A stretch of 64,000 bases of DNA from Phialocephala subalpina (taxonomy: Eukaryota; Ascomycota; Leotiomycetes; Helotiales; Mollisiaceae): assembly GCA_900073065.1 (NCBI GenBank), contig FJOG01000002.1, positions 2,078,243 to 2,142,242 on the forward strand, written 5' to 3'. The notes beneath the pieces were generated by a model. It saw only the letters and a program-made list of their open reading frames with translations, was not told the DNA's origin and ran no database searches. Positions within the stretch are counted from its first letter, which is position 1; every line of letters begins with the position of its first letter. Positions 24,256 to 34,844 of this stretch are shown here, piece after piece. A program made the position numbers and the translations under genes.

Positions 24256-25923
24256 TTATAGTACACCAAACAGCACCCCAAACACCATCGCCAACCCCGC
24301 TGTCATAACCCCATTCCACCCAACACTCACTCTGCCAGCAGCACTCTTCTTACTCAATCCAAACGGCAGTCCTTGTTCACTGAACGTCACATTTTGTTTG
24401 ATCGTGGCATTGTAACATTGGCCATTGACAATATCGAGGTTTGTAAGATCGTCTGGGACGAGGAAGAACATGTATTGATTTTGGGATATATTCTTGAATC
24501 CTGATGTGTCGTAGGGGAATTTATCACCGGAGTCGGTGGCTGAGGTGTTGCGGAGGAAGATGCATTGGACTTGGCCTGGGAATTCGGTTACCATAGCGGG
24601 GTAGTCCTTCATGACACTGCAAGAACAACGGATTAGCATTGTGGTTTCTGGGAAGACTAAGGGATTCTTACTCGGAGTTAGAGGTGTCTGCGATGAGAAT
24701 GAACTTCCTTTGAGGATAGGTCTGGAAGATCTTCTCGAGCAGGAACTTTCTGATTGAGAGCGTGGCGGATACATCTGAGAAGTTCAAAGGGCGGGTATCG
24801 AAGGATCCACCGGGGTAGGTCTTGTAAATAAAGTCCATGTAATTTCGAGTGACTTGCTCAGGTGTCGTCGTCAAGTAGTGAAAGTGAAAGTCGGGAATGC
24901 TATTGCTCCAGTTGGCGTAAATGTCGGGCATGTTCATCCATGGCGTAAATGCTCGTGCAAATGAATTCAGAAGACCCTCCTCTGGTTCGTAAATCTTGGT
25001 AATTCGCAAGATATCATCAATGTCTGAAATGATTGTAAGGCCTGCTGGGGGAACGAGGTAGGAGGTTGCATTTCCAGTGTCTGTTCCATTTGTGTAGACG
25101 TTCACACGCTGGATGGAAGTTGTGTCGTTTCCTGGGAGAAGATATCCTCCAGGACCCGAGACATTCGCAAGGGGAATGAATTGATCAAAGTCGCCTTCAA
25201 CTGTTGTCTCTCCAACAATTGTGATATTTTGTGCCCCTCCGCCTGGAGTGATGGCATTGGAGCCTCCGGATGTGCCATCCGTGCCTTGACTTGCGGCTGG
25301 CTCAAGGTTGAATGTGACGTTCACATTGCCTTGCTGAACAACGAAAATCTCAGCAGTGAGATTTCGTGCTTGTGTTTGTTGTGCAGGTGGGAGGGCTTCG
25401 ATCGATGTGCCGACCAGGAAGACGTTTGCCAAATCGTTTAATTTTGACTCCGAGATGTTCGGTTGTTTGTAGATGTTTCCACGGAATCTAAGATTCCATC
25501 CTTGATCCGTCCAGTTCGCGTATCCTCTGTAGTCTGGTCAGTACCAACATTCTGCGGTTCTCAATGTCCCAGAACTTACGGGATATTCAGGGCCTGCGTA
25601 GGAGTAGCTGTCAAATCGCTGCTGCTGATACCAAGACTACTTGCTACATCAGAACCAGTCGGGAAGTCCTGGAAGAAGTTTGGCACGCCGCTAGCGATGT
25701 ATGATGGGTATGTGCCCAGAACTGAAGTAAGGTAGCTTCCCAAGCCTTCAATTGAGCTAAGGACATCTCGTTCTTGGACTCTTGACGGTGTTCGATCGGT
25801 CAATGAGGCTCGAGCCGTGATCATAGGATGTGGTGCGGGTGCAACTGCAGCTGGAGCTGGAGCTGGAGCAGCGAAAGCTACTGGCAGAGCCAAGGCGAGG
25901 AAGAACGACGGCGAGTTGAGCAT
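24256..25923 (-). CDS. Secreted, probably GPI-anchored APP1-like (DUF2183) phosphatidate-phosphatase-fold protein
   Basis: Three exons: 25923-25580, 25526-24672 and 24616-24256, total 519 residues. The N-terminus is a signal peptide (FFLALALPVAFAAP) followed by an Ala/Pro spacer. The core has GYANWTDQGWNLRFRG, then LTIISDIDDILRITKI, then FHYLTTTPEQV, GSFDTRPL and a KFILIADTSNSD block. These match the APP1 phosphatidate-phosphatase catalytic domain. Yeast App1 is cytosolic and actin-associated with a DxDxT motif. Here the motif reads DIDDI, so the Thr is replaced and activity is uncertain. About ten N-glycosylation sequons and a C-terminal hydrophobic tail after a small-residue region suggest a GPI-anchored wall or membrane protein. 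It converges with the phytochrome gene. Confidence 0.82.
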
Positions 25924-27236
25924 CGTGATAGCGGTCTCGGCAGAATGACAGAAACAGGGGCGGTGGACGAAATGAGGGTCTGCTATTGGTGGAAGCAGAA
26001 AGTCGGTTCACTCTCACGACCTCAAAGAGTGAGCTTCTGGGAAGCGATTTTGAAGAAGATGAAAGGATGGATATTTTCACAGAAGGGAGACCTCCAGAAA
26101 AAGAAGATTTAACATGTCTAACTGCTCCCATGCTCTATTATTGTCAAGCTTAGCTTGCTCGTCTTCCAAGGCAACGCACAATGTAAGCTTAAATTGCTTT
26201 GGGTATGACGACACTGTGCATGGTCCCTCGTTGCGATGCTTCATCAAAAGATGAAACCGTGCCATCGCCGCCACGATCGTGGCCACTTGCTTCCAGGCTT
26301 TTCACATTCTTTACAATTATCCAGCAAATCGGAGGCGACGGAGATGATATTGATACATAATCCTCGAAGAAAACCTGGTCTGGAGATGCAGGTACAGAGA
26401 TGGCCATCACGTGTGGCTTACCAGCCACAACCATTGATCGACGACCATTGTCTTGGCAGCATCACAATGCATCTTCTCCATACAACTGATGAGGCTGACA
26501 TGCAGCGGTGGTGGCCTAAGGTCTTGTATCACAATCTTGATATCTTAAACTGGTGTGAGAAACTTGCTGATATGAATGTTATATGTTCTGTTTCTGCTTG
26601 AGATACGGAGCCGGGAGTCGGAGGCTTTGTCAAAATGCCAAGTGGTTGACTTCGGGCCTGCTGAGGAGATCAATCACCAGTCTGAGATGATGATGAGCCT
26701 CACTCACAAGCGTGTGAATGAGCCGAAATCTCAGACTTCATCTGGAGATTTGTTGATGTTCCCCGGCGTCCTGTCCATGAGCTGCGTTAAAATTAGCTGC
26801 TTTGGGACTGGGACTTTGTTCAATTCATGCATATCCTACCAGTTCTGATGTTGATTTGTGGTGTTGGTCCTTTAAGAGATTGCATGTCGGTTCCGAACTT
26901 GTGGAGGTGAGAAGAATCAATGGTTGCTGCCAATGGAAACATCGGACGAGTAGGGTCGTTGAAACCGCTTCAGTCAATCATGGTCTGCAAAGAACATAAA
27001 TCGATTTTAGCGAGCCAAAAAAAAGTCCCTTCATGTCATTTGGCACACACTTCCTGAGGCTTACATGCGAGGTTTGGCAAACAAATTCTACGAATATCAT
27101 ATCGCCTGCGCAAATGCCATGTCCGAAGCTCCTTCAGAATTCCCGCTACGATGTCTGTTTGCCTTCCGCGTTTGCACCGAGACACGAAAGACAGCATCCT
27201 CCGCAAGGCGGCCTCCCAGACAACCCTAAGAAGCCT
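25924..27236. other. Intergenic region
   Basis: 1.31 kb upstream of the APP1-like gene and downstream of the broken unknown gene. Open stretches such as 26236-26601 have no family features. A CACGTG hexamer lies near 26407. Confidence 0.4.
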
Positions 27237-27918
27237 TCATGAGATTGACGACTTCGGCGTGATCGTAAAGCCGTAATAGAGAATAATTCGGCCGCGTCGT
27301 GCTGTCCCAACGCTGGGCATCCACATAATAAGACAATACGGATCGTCAACATACGACGGAGGCGTGTCGATATCTCCCATGATAACTTTAACGTGCTCAG
27401 AGCCGTAACTACCGAGAGGAAGTCCGCCTCTTTCGGAGAATACGTAGCTCAATTCGCGGTCAATTTCCTTATACGGGTGTTCTGCAAGACTTAGAAACAG
27501 CAAGTACTGCCTGTATCTTGTAAGAGGCTCAATTCTTGGAAAGCCTCCACCCGTGGCTTGGTGGGCTGTGATCGAGGGTGGTGGTCATCAATTATGTAGT
27601 CTTTCGTCCGTATCGCACATAACAGCTCCTTTCGTTGCTGAATATCCGAGAGTAGGATCACGAGTCCGAAGTCGGTGACTTTCGGACTCGCATCCCAAAA
27701 CTCCGCTTCCTCACCAAAACTTTTCGTCGGACCTGTTAGGAAAGAATTCGTGTATGCCCCACCTGATCAAAATCCTGCCCGAACGGATCCGAGTCGATAT
27801 CTAGAGTTGTGTTGAGGAGGAGGAATGCATCACGTGACCCACCTCCTTCACAACAACAAGGAGAAACTCTCACGATAGTGGAAAGTAGCCGATGTTTCAA
27901 GTCTCCGCCGAACTTCAT
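27237..27918 (-). pseudogene. Broken gene of unknown family
   Basis: I do not recognise the family. On the minus strand, from ATG 27918 to TGA 27237-27239, protein-like sequence continues through three frames. Part 1 runs to about 27738 (NTTLDIDSDPFGQDFDQ). Part 2 includes FGEEAEFWDASPKVTDFG and RTKDYIIDDHHPRSQPTK. Part 3 includes LAEHPYKEIDRELSYVF, YVDDPYCLIMWMP and ILYYGFTI. Each frame change falls at a run of three T (on the plus strand, aaa near 27744 and at 27495-27497). A fourth T in each would give one unbroken protein of about 227 residues. Coding-like composition and the lack of better introns support a real, decayed gene. It is divergent from the FSH hydrolase 650 bp away. Confidence 0.4.
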
Positions 27919-28566
27919 TCTATTCTTGTCGATGTCGGCGTGAAGATTTGAGCTATGGAACTCTTTTCTTGCAAGAATAAATACCCTCGGACGCCGTTGA
28001 GGTGAGTTTCATTCAGCATCTTCTCTCATCATTCGGCTGAAGATTCGGTCCAGACTCTCCCATTTCCGAATAACACCCAACTCATAAAACCTCTTCGCGC
28101 CGCACAAGCACAACGAATGTTCCGAATACTTCAAACTTTCACAACTCCGATCAACATCTAGAACTCCGAGAAGAAATCCCCAACATTCACCTTTCCTGCA
28201 TTGTCGGTAGCGCTAACACCCACCTTTCCGAAGTAACCACTCACAATTGGTCTTCGACTCACCTACTCGGATACACCTCTGGAATCTCGGACTTTGGTCT
28301 CTTTCTCGGACTTCAACCACTCAGGTTTCGGACTCTAACCTACCACACCTTCGGTTAACCATTCACACCTCAGATCTACGCTGACAAGTTGGACATTGGT
28401 TATTCAGGTCTTGGACAACCTCGGATCAACCCACTGCTCGGCTCTCTACCCCAGATTTCTCGGAAATTCCCCTGACTGCCTGGACTTAAGTTACTCTGGC
28501 TTTGGACACTTCGGTTAACCCCACACACCCTTCACGCTCAAGCTAACCCCCACACACTCCACAACC
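27919..28566 (+). promoter_or_regulatory. Divergent upstream region of the FSH hydrolase, dense in TCGGA/TCCGA motifs
   Basis: 648 bp between the broken gene and the FSH hydrolase. It is unusually rich in TCGGA, TTCGG and their complements, with two near-identical cttcggttaacc boxes at about 28350 and 28510. The last 300 bp are C/T/A-rich and G-poor, as in fungal leaders. I infer a promoter and 5' leader; which factor binds is unknown. Confidence 0.4.
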
Positions 28567-29319
28567 ATGACCATTCAACGCGGCCCCCTCTCCAAGCCTA
28601 ACGCCCCGGCTTCTACCGGCCCCAAGAAGCCAACAATCCTCTGCCTCCACGGTGGCGGCACCAACCGCACAATCTTCAACATCCAAACCATCCGGATCCA
28701 ACGTGCCTTGGCCACAACCTTCGACTTCCTCTTCATCGACGCTCCCTTTGAGGCTCCTCCTGGACCAGGTGTGATGCCCACCTTTGAAGGTTGTGGACCT
28801 TTCTACCGTTGGACCAAACCTGGAGTCCCTGATGACTTGCCCGAGGAAACACACAAGCTCCTCCATGAGACACTGGCGGACCCTACCCGGAACTTCATCG
28901 GCATCATGGGCTTCTCTCAAGGTGCCAAAACCGCGGCTGGATTGGTACTGGAGCAACAACTCAAAGCTAAGAATGCACCCGATTCAGTTCCAAAGGGTGG
29001 AAAACCAGGCCAATTCAAATTCGGCATCTTCCTCAACGCCGTCTACCCCCCCTTGGTCCTCGGAATGACAGATGAAGAAAAGAGTGAGTTGATCAACCTT
29101 CCCAGTTTACATGTTATCGGTACGGTAGATCCGTTTAATGAGGAGAGCCATGCACTGTACGGTGAGCATTTTAATCAGAGGAAGGCGAGGAAGGTGGAGT
29201 TTGAGTTGGGGCATAAGTTGCCGACAAGTGAGAAGGAGACGGCGAGGATTGCGGGGGAGATTAATAGGTTGTATAGGGAGACGAGTGGGAGGCCGGTTGG
29301 AGCTTCGAGGGCTCGGTGA
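28567..29319 (+). CDS. FSH-type serine hydrolase (LovG-like alpha/beta hydrolase)
   Basis: A single exon of 250 residues. An alpha/beta-hydrolase start (ILCLHGGGTN) is followed by the nucleophile elbow IGIMGFSQGAKTAA (Ser117), the acid in HVIGTVDPF (Asp188) and the base in GHKLP (His216). The spacing and FLNAVYPP match the FSH1 family (PF03959). Some members release polyketide chains, such as LovG in lovastatin biosynthesis; others are general esterases. No PKS or other cluster gene flanks it, so a metabolic role cannot be assigned. ATG 28567 follows a G-poor leader and is the first in frame. Confidence 0.9.
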   Translation: MTIQRGPLSKPNAPASTGPKKPTILCLHGGGTNRTIFNIQTIRIQRALATTFDFLFIDAPFEAPPGPGVMPTFEGCGPFYRWTKPGVPDDLPEETHKLLHETLADPTRNFIGIMGFSQGAKTAAGLVLEQQLKAKNAPDSVPKGGKPGQFKFGIFLNAVYPPLVLGMTDEEKSELINLPSLHVIGTVDPFNEESHALYGEHFNQRKARKVEFELGHKLPTSEKETARIAGEINRLYRETSGRPVGASRAR

Positions 29320-30711
29320 GGGGATGATTATGGAGGATCTTGAGGATGTGAGTTGGCGTCGTCCAATGTTAAGGGGTGATCATTGACAACATCAAGTCAG
29401 GCTATTAGAGGGTGTGAAGATGCCCTTTTGGGAGAGACTTTGGACTTCGATTGGAGTGGCATTCTTCTCACGACATCGCATGATCAGGAGTTCGGGAGTT
29501 TTTGGGAGTCATCGAGGACAAGCCATAGATATGCGACGAAGAATACGATGGACGGCTTTCACGTCAATCACGCTGAGTTTTACTTCCCATCTTATTTTGA
29601 CAGGTCGACGATTCATTCATAATCCAGCAGGTTGGAAACCAAAAATATTATTCACACGTACTCAGCTTTGGGAGTCTCTTGTGTTGGTTCCTAGAGAGCA
29701 TAGCAAACAAATCAAATACACATTCACATTTATTTCTTCGGTCCACGTCCAATATAGCATGCCAAGTGACTCATTCGCGCATAGTAAAACATGGTATAAT
29801 CCTCTCACCACCGCAAGACCACAAACTTGCCCTCCATTTGCAGGACTTTGACCAACTTTCTTATACAGCGCATTCCTGGTTGAGCAATAGTCACAATCCA
29901 ACCTTTGTATTGACTTGACCAGCAAGTCCAAATTCAGCCAGTCAACCTAGAAAATGTCTTGAAGACTCACTTCAATGTTTCTAATAATCACTCCAATAGC
30001 CTCATGCTCGGCTCAACGACCTAGACACTCACTTCCAATTCCACCAACTACAGCTACTCCCATCCACCTCACCCAAAATCCTTAACATTCACCCTCCCAT
30101 TCACCCTCCCCTCCACCACCCCGCCAAACCAACCCGCATTCCCATCCCCCTCGGTCCGCTTTAAATTCAACCGGTCCCGAACATCAGCCCCTTCTCCACC
30201 CAACACCCATATAAATTTAAATAAGCACTCCTCCCCTCAACAGGTAAGTTATCTCCTCTGTCCGCGTTGCTTATTGAATTTGGTCTTGTTATTTCGCATG
30301 CATTTGGTCCTGTTATTTCGCGGTATATATGTATTAGATGCGTTGAATTTTCTGAATTTGGTGATTTGGTGTTGTTATTTCGCGTTTGAGAATTCTTGAA
30401 TTTGGTCGTGTTATTTCGCGTTAGTTTGTTTGTATGCTCGCGTTGCTTTTGCTTTTTGTTATTTTTCGGTAGATCGAGGTATGGTTTGGAGGATTTGTGT
30501 TTATTTTTTCGGTACTTTTTTGCGCTGCGCGTTGAAGTTGAAGTTGAGGTTGAAGGTTTATGGCGTCCTTTTTGCTTCCATGTGCCGCTCGCTTAAATAG
30601 GAGGTGTGAAGCGAAGGTTTTGATATTGAATCGAGTCGCAACAAGTTCACCACCACCACAATCACAGAGCATAGCAGACCCGAAGTAAAGTTTCAAGCTC
30701 TTGCTTTCTAA
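29320..30711. other. Convergent intergenic region with a short repeat array
   Basis: 1.39 kb between FSH hydrolase and GH55 stops. 30050-30240 is strongly C-rich on the plus strand and G-poor. It contains the four-copy 20-mer array listed separately and a gttgaa/gaggtt trinucleotide-like run near 30531-30556. No supported gene. Confidence 0.45.
30278..30419 (+). repeat. Four copies of a 20-bp repeat (consensus ATTTGGTNNTGTTATTTCGC)
   Basis: Copies at 30278-30297, 30302-30321, 30364-30383 and 30400-30419 differ at only the two bases in the middle. Start-to-start distances are 24, 62 and 36 bp, so it is interspersed rather than a regular tandem array. Most copies are preceded by gaattt or a similar AT tract. 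It lies in the 3' flanks of two converging genes. No coding frame uses it. Confidence 0.85.
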
Positions 30712-33493
30712 TTATTGCTCGTTCGCGATCCCAGAATCTTTTAGGTAGGCAGCAATAACACCCGGCACACTGCCCTCCCAACCTCCCGGATTATTAACCT
30801 GCATCGCAGTCACAACCCCATTATCTCTCACCATGTTCGTCGTACTCTTCGTCAACAGATTATACCAAAATAGACTCGTCGTATCCGTCATTATCACCGC
30901 GTTTTCCTGACAGATATTATTATGATTCGGACATCCTGCATTGGAATAACTCCCATCAGTCATATCGTTGAAGAATACCCAGAAAGCGGAGCCGTGGATG
31001 ACGAGGTTCGAGGATGATGAGATTTGTTGATGGAAACCCATGTAACATTGTGAGTTGCCTGAGTCTCCGCTGGAGGCGCAATTCGAGAATGTAGGGTCTC
31101 CGATAGAGGTGTTTGATGCCCAAGGACTGGGAGCTTGTTCCGGACTTCCGATTCCTTGCCAATAAGCAGTCTCGGTTTGTTGCATACCGATATACACATT
31201 CTGCGCATTGTTCAAATTATACTGATATAAAGTATTATGTTCAAACGCAGTCCCAACTAACCAAGCTCCTTTCGTGCTTTCAATCAAAGCTCCTCGACCA
31301 GTAGCTATGTTTTGATTCGGTCCGCCGTCGAGAGAATGGTCTGCGGTCCAGCCCCACATGTTTTCGATGTAGGGAGAAGAGGAGGATGTGATGTGGAGCA
31401 TGGTGTGTGCGGCTTTGCAGTCGGATGTGTCGGCAGGGGCGCAGTTGGTGTTTACTTTTGTGTCTGCTGTTCCTCCAACGCGAACGTGGGTATTGTGGAA
31501 TGATACGGAGCCGGGCGAGGAGGCCGCCATGTTGACCTCTAGAATGGTAGCGCCTTGTAGCACATCAGCGACGGAGAAGAGCATGTCGGTGAACTCGGCG
31601 ACACCGACATCGCCTGGGCGGCCGACTTGGACGATTGGTTGGGGGTTGTTAGGATTGTAGAAGTTGGACCCGATGCCTGAAATTACTGAGAGGACGTCGC
31701 CGACGATGCGGGATCCTGGTGGGACGTAGATCGTTTTCGCGACTCTGATGAACGTTAGCATGAGGGGTATTGGAAAGCGTCAGGGATGTCTTACTTGTAA
31801 ATACCTTGAGGAAAGTACGTGATCTTGCAGTTCGCATTCGCGGCAAGGAGAGCATTAATAGCATCACTATCATCGTGCTGGTTGTCTCCATATACGGTGT
31901 ATCCAGAAGCACTTTTGACGTTGACGAACTGTGAGACATCGTAGTTCTCGTACTGTGGCTGTTGCTTGGTGTAATATTTGTCGCCTGAAAGAAGTGCTGC
32001 CGGACGGTTGATCTGGTACATCTTGCCAGACTGGAAGTTCTGCGGATTCTCGTTGCCCATAACCCAAGTTGATCCGGCTGCCACAGAGCCAGAGAGAAGC
32101 GCACTTCCATCTTTGCTGGACTTGACGGCAGTGACACCGCTGCCGACGTTGAAGTTGTCGATGACCAGAGATCCCTCACCGTTGCCGGTGACTGCCGTGT
32201 AAACACCAGCGTTGCAACTTGATATTGAAGAATCGATAAGGGAAACAGCTCCAACATTGTATGAATTCGACATGTCAACGCCATAGTTGCAGTTCTGGAA
32301 GGTGAGTCCTTGGAATGTTCCGACAAAAACGTGGTCAACGTAGATGCCAGTGCTGCAACCATTGAAGGACAATCCCTTAAGGTTGTACTGCTGATTCGAA
32401 AGTTGAATACCAATGGCCCCGCCGATGAAGGACTTTCAGAGATTAGCAGGTGTCAACTTGTATTCCATGGATGACTTACGCAGTCACTGATGAGTGTACC
32501 CGACCCTCCACCTTCGTTATTCCCGTTGACCACAGCGGTCATAGTGATGCCGATGTGCGAGGAATAGTCTGGCATGCTAAAGACCACGTTGAAAAGAGAG
32601 CATGCTTGGGAAACTGCCCAATTGAGTCCAACAGCCTTGGTGCCTGTGCTGATGCTGGTGGTCTGGATTTTGATATTTCTGATACCGGTGTAGAAGTTGG
32701 TCGTGGATTGCTGGGTGCTGTCAAAGCCTTGGATGACAGGGTTGGTCCCGAGAGAAGAATCGGCCACAAAGGTAGGCATGTTCAGGGGATCTCCGACCAG
32801 GAACGTGTTGACCAGCATGTTGACAGAGTTCGAGATCTTGTAAGTTCCTCCTGGGACATAGACGTAGGCTGGTCTCGTCGTGAATCCATTTCCTTTGCGG
32901 GATCCAGCTAGCGAGGTCAGATGGCAATCATTCAACAGCAATCGGACATTTACTTACAACTGATGGCATTGTTGATTGCTCCCGAGGCATCACTTGAGCC
33001 CGAGTTGTCGGCTCCAAAGTCGCTGACTACATTCCTCCAGACAGTGAAAGAGCCGCTCAACTGATGATTCTGTCAGCACAATCTAAGTCTTACAAAGAGA
33101 GTTCCTAACCGTGGCAGCAATTCCGTTGTGGGCAGCCTGTTCTCTCCAGAAAGTCGAAGGAGAACCAGGCTGAGGACCATTGCAGGAGGCTTGGGCGATG
33201 AATGAAACAGGATGAGTTGGACTCGTGGAGTTGAGAATGATATCAGGGTTGATTGATATATTCAGACCCTGTGCTATATCGATGATGCTATGTGCAATTA
33301 GTACTGTGCATATTTGGGAGGCATATTCAACACACGGTTTCTGAGCCTGGATCTGGTCGACATAGATAGACGATAGGTTGACTGGGTTTGTAAGAGATGA
33401 AGAGAGGGGCAGAAAGCTTGATGATGTCTTGACAGCTTGAGGTGCAGCTGCAGCGAAGGAAAGAAGAGCAATGAAAGACAGTAAGACAGACAT
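30712..33493 (-). CDS. Glycoside hydrolase family 55 exo-beta-1,3-glucanase
   Basis: Six exons: 33493-33336, 33287-33110, 33060-32958, 32907-32480, 32432-31795 and 31744-30712, total 845 residues. All junctions are GT..AG and in phase. The first intron has a perfect TACTAAT branch site. The start is the ATG giving the signal peptide MSVLLSFIALLSFAAAAPQA. Two tandem pectate-lyase-like beta-helix halves follow. The first includes FTVWRNVVSDFGADNSG, AYVYVPGGTYKISNSV, FIGGAIGIQL and FNGCSTGIYVDHVF; the second includes GDNQHDDSDAINALL, ITYFPQGIYK and TIYVPPGSRIVGD. This is the GH55 layout of secreted glucan 1,3-beta-glucosidases that act on fungal wall or mycovirus-free glucan substrates such as laminarin. 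It has no visible cellulose-binding module. The role (wall remodelling or mycoparasitism) is inferred. Confidence 0.9.
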
Positions 33494-34844
33494 GGCGACA
33501 AGATTGAGTGAGAAACAAGAGAATGTATGGCTGGGGATTGGAGACGACAAAGCTTTACGGTATATATCTACTCCCAGAAAGACACACTAGCATCTCCTCG
33601 TACAGTAGCTAGTAGCCAGCATCTTGCTTCTTGCTTCACTTGCCCAAAATGTGGGGAAACCCTTGACGGGCCGAAATCAGCTCCTGGTGAGATCCTTTAG
33701 CTGCACTGAGCAGATGAGAATGTGCAGATTTTGGATGAAAATAACCACTCATAGAACAGACTTCCCCAGGGTGCAGCGGTAGCACCAAAGCTGGGGTGGA
33801 AATCTGCAGGAAGCATCAATCGGTACCCTGGGAAGGAACCTCGGGACAGCTTGTCTAAGGTAAGGCTGAACTTTCAATCAAAGACCATCTCAGGGGTAGC
33901 CTAAGAATAAAGCGTTCCTGAGAGTAACCTGCCTCATCGGGTTACTCAAGGAAGAAACATGCTTGACGATCCACGCTGTCAGTCTCTAGTTTCCGTTCAA
34001 CAACCGAAGGGGTCCTGAACGTAGATGAGGATTGCTAGTTTTAGTAACAAAAAATCCAGGAGAGGGCATCGTGGGACGGACACGATCCGATTCCAGAAGT
34101 CTCCTGCGAGGCTTAATTCAATTAAGCAGCGAACTAAAAAGATACTTTCGTCGATCGATCCCCTTGCACCACCTCGGCGTTCATCTCGACGATGGCGATT
34201 GAGGATATGCTGTCGGCCGACAGCGACAAGGTGCTTTACCCAAGGCAATAAGCCTAATATATGTTCGGAAATACCGGTCGGCTTGCTCGTGTCATGTCAT
34301 CCTTGTGCACGCATGACTGGACGTCGTGCTCGAGGTCAGCTTTGAAATGAAAAATGATGTCGAATCTTGCACTCTCGGACAAAATCCGGGGTGCGAGGTT
34401 TTATCACTGAAGTTTCTGATTACACGCTCAGACCGAGGACGAGCAACCCACGTGATATGGCTACTGTAGCCTGACTTGGGTTGAACTCCATAACGACACG
34501 CCGTGCTGTTAGAATTCTATGAGGGTGGGAGACGGAGACGCTCTTTCTTCAAGAGTCTTATAAGCTACTTTAGATATCTCGATTTCGAGTTATGCACTTC
34601 TTCTCAACATGGAGGAACAGTAACAGAAGAAATCACTTGCATCATTCTCAATCACGACTTCTCGGGTCCCAAGGATGCATGTCTCAAGCCGACGCGCTTG
34701 GACAAATACTTTCTTCTCTGGGTACAATATCAACCCGAGAAGTTTTCTCACAGCACTTCGGTTTCCAAACTCTCTGGTCTTCTACTGAGTTGAGGTCCGA
34801 GTAATCAAAAGCACCTTTCATGCCGGAAGAGCCGTGGCACGAGA
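33494..34844. other. Intergenic region upstream of GH55
   Basis: 1.35 kb. Two short perfect inverted repeats are visible: GAGTAACC/GGTTACTC at 33923-33948, and GCTTAATT-C-AATTAAGC at 34111-34127. The latter could be a palindromic operator-like site, but its function is unknown. No supported gene. Confidence 0.4.

Noticed and set aside
12226..29319. A secondary-metabolite cluster built from the P450, bHLH and FSH hydrolase
   Set aside because: The genes are separated by a phytochrome, an APP1-like gene and long spacers, and no PKS, NRPS, terpene synthase or transporter is present.
34111..34127. Perfect 8+1+8 palindrome gcttaattcaattaagc as an operator or terminator
   Set aside because: A single AT-rich palindrome far from any start; no support beyond symmetry.
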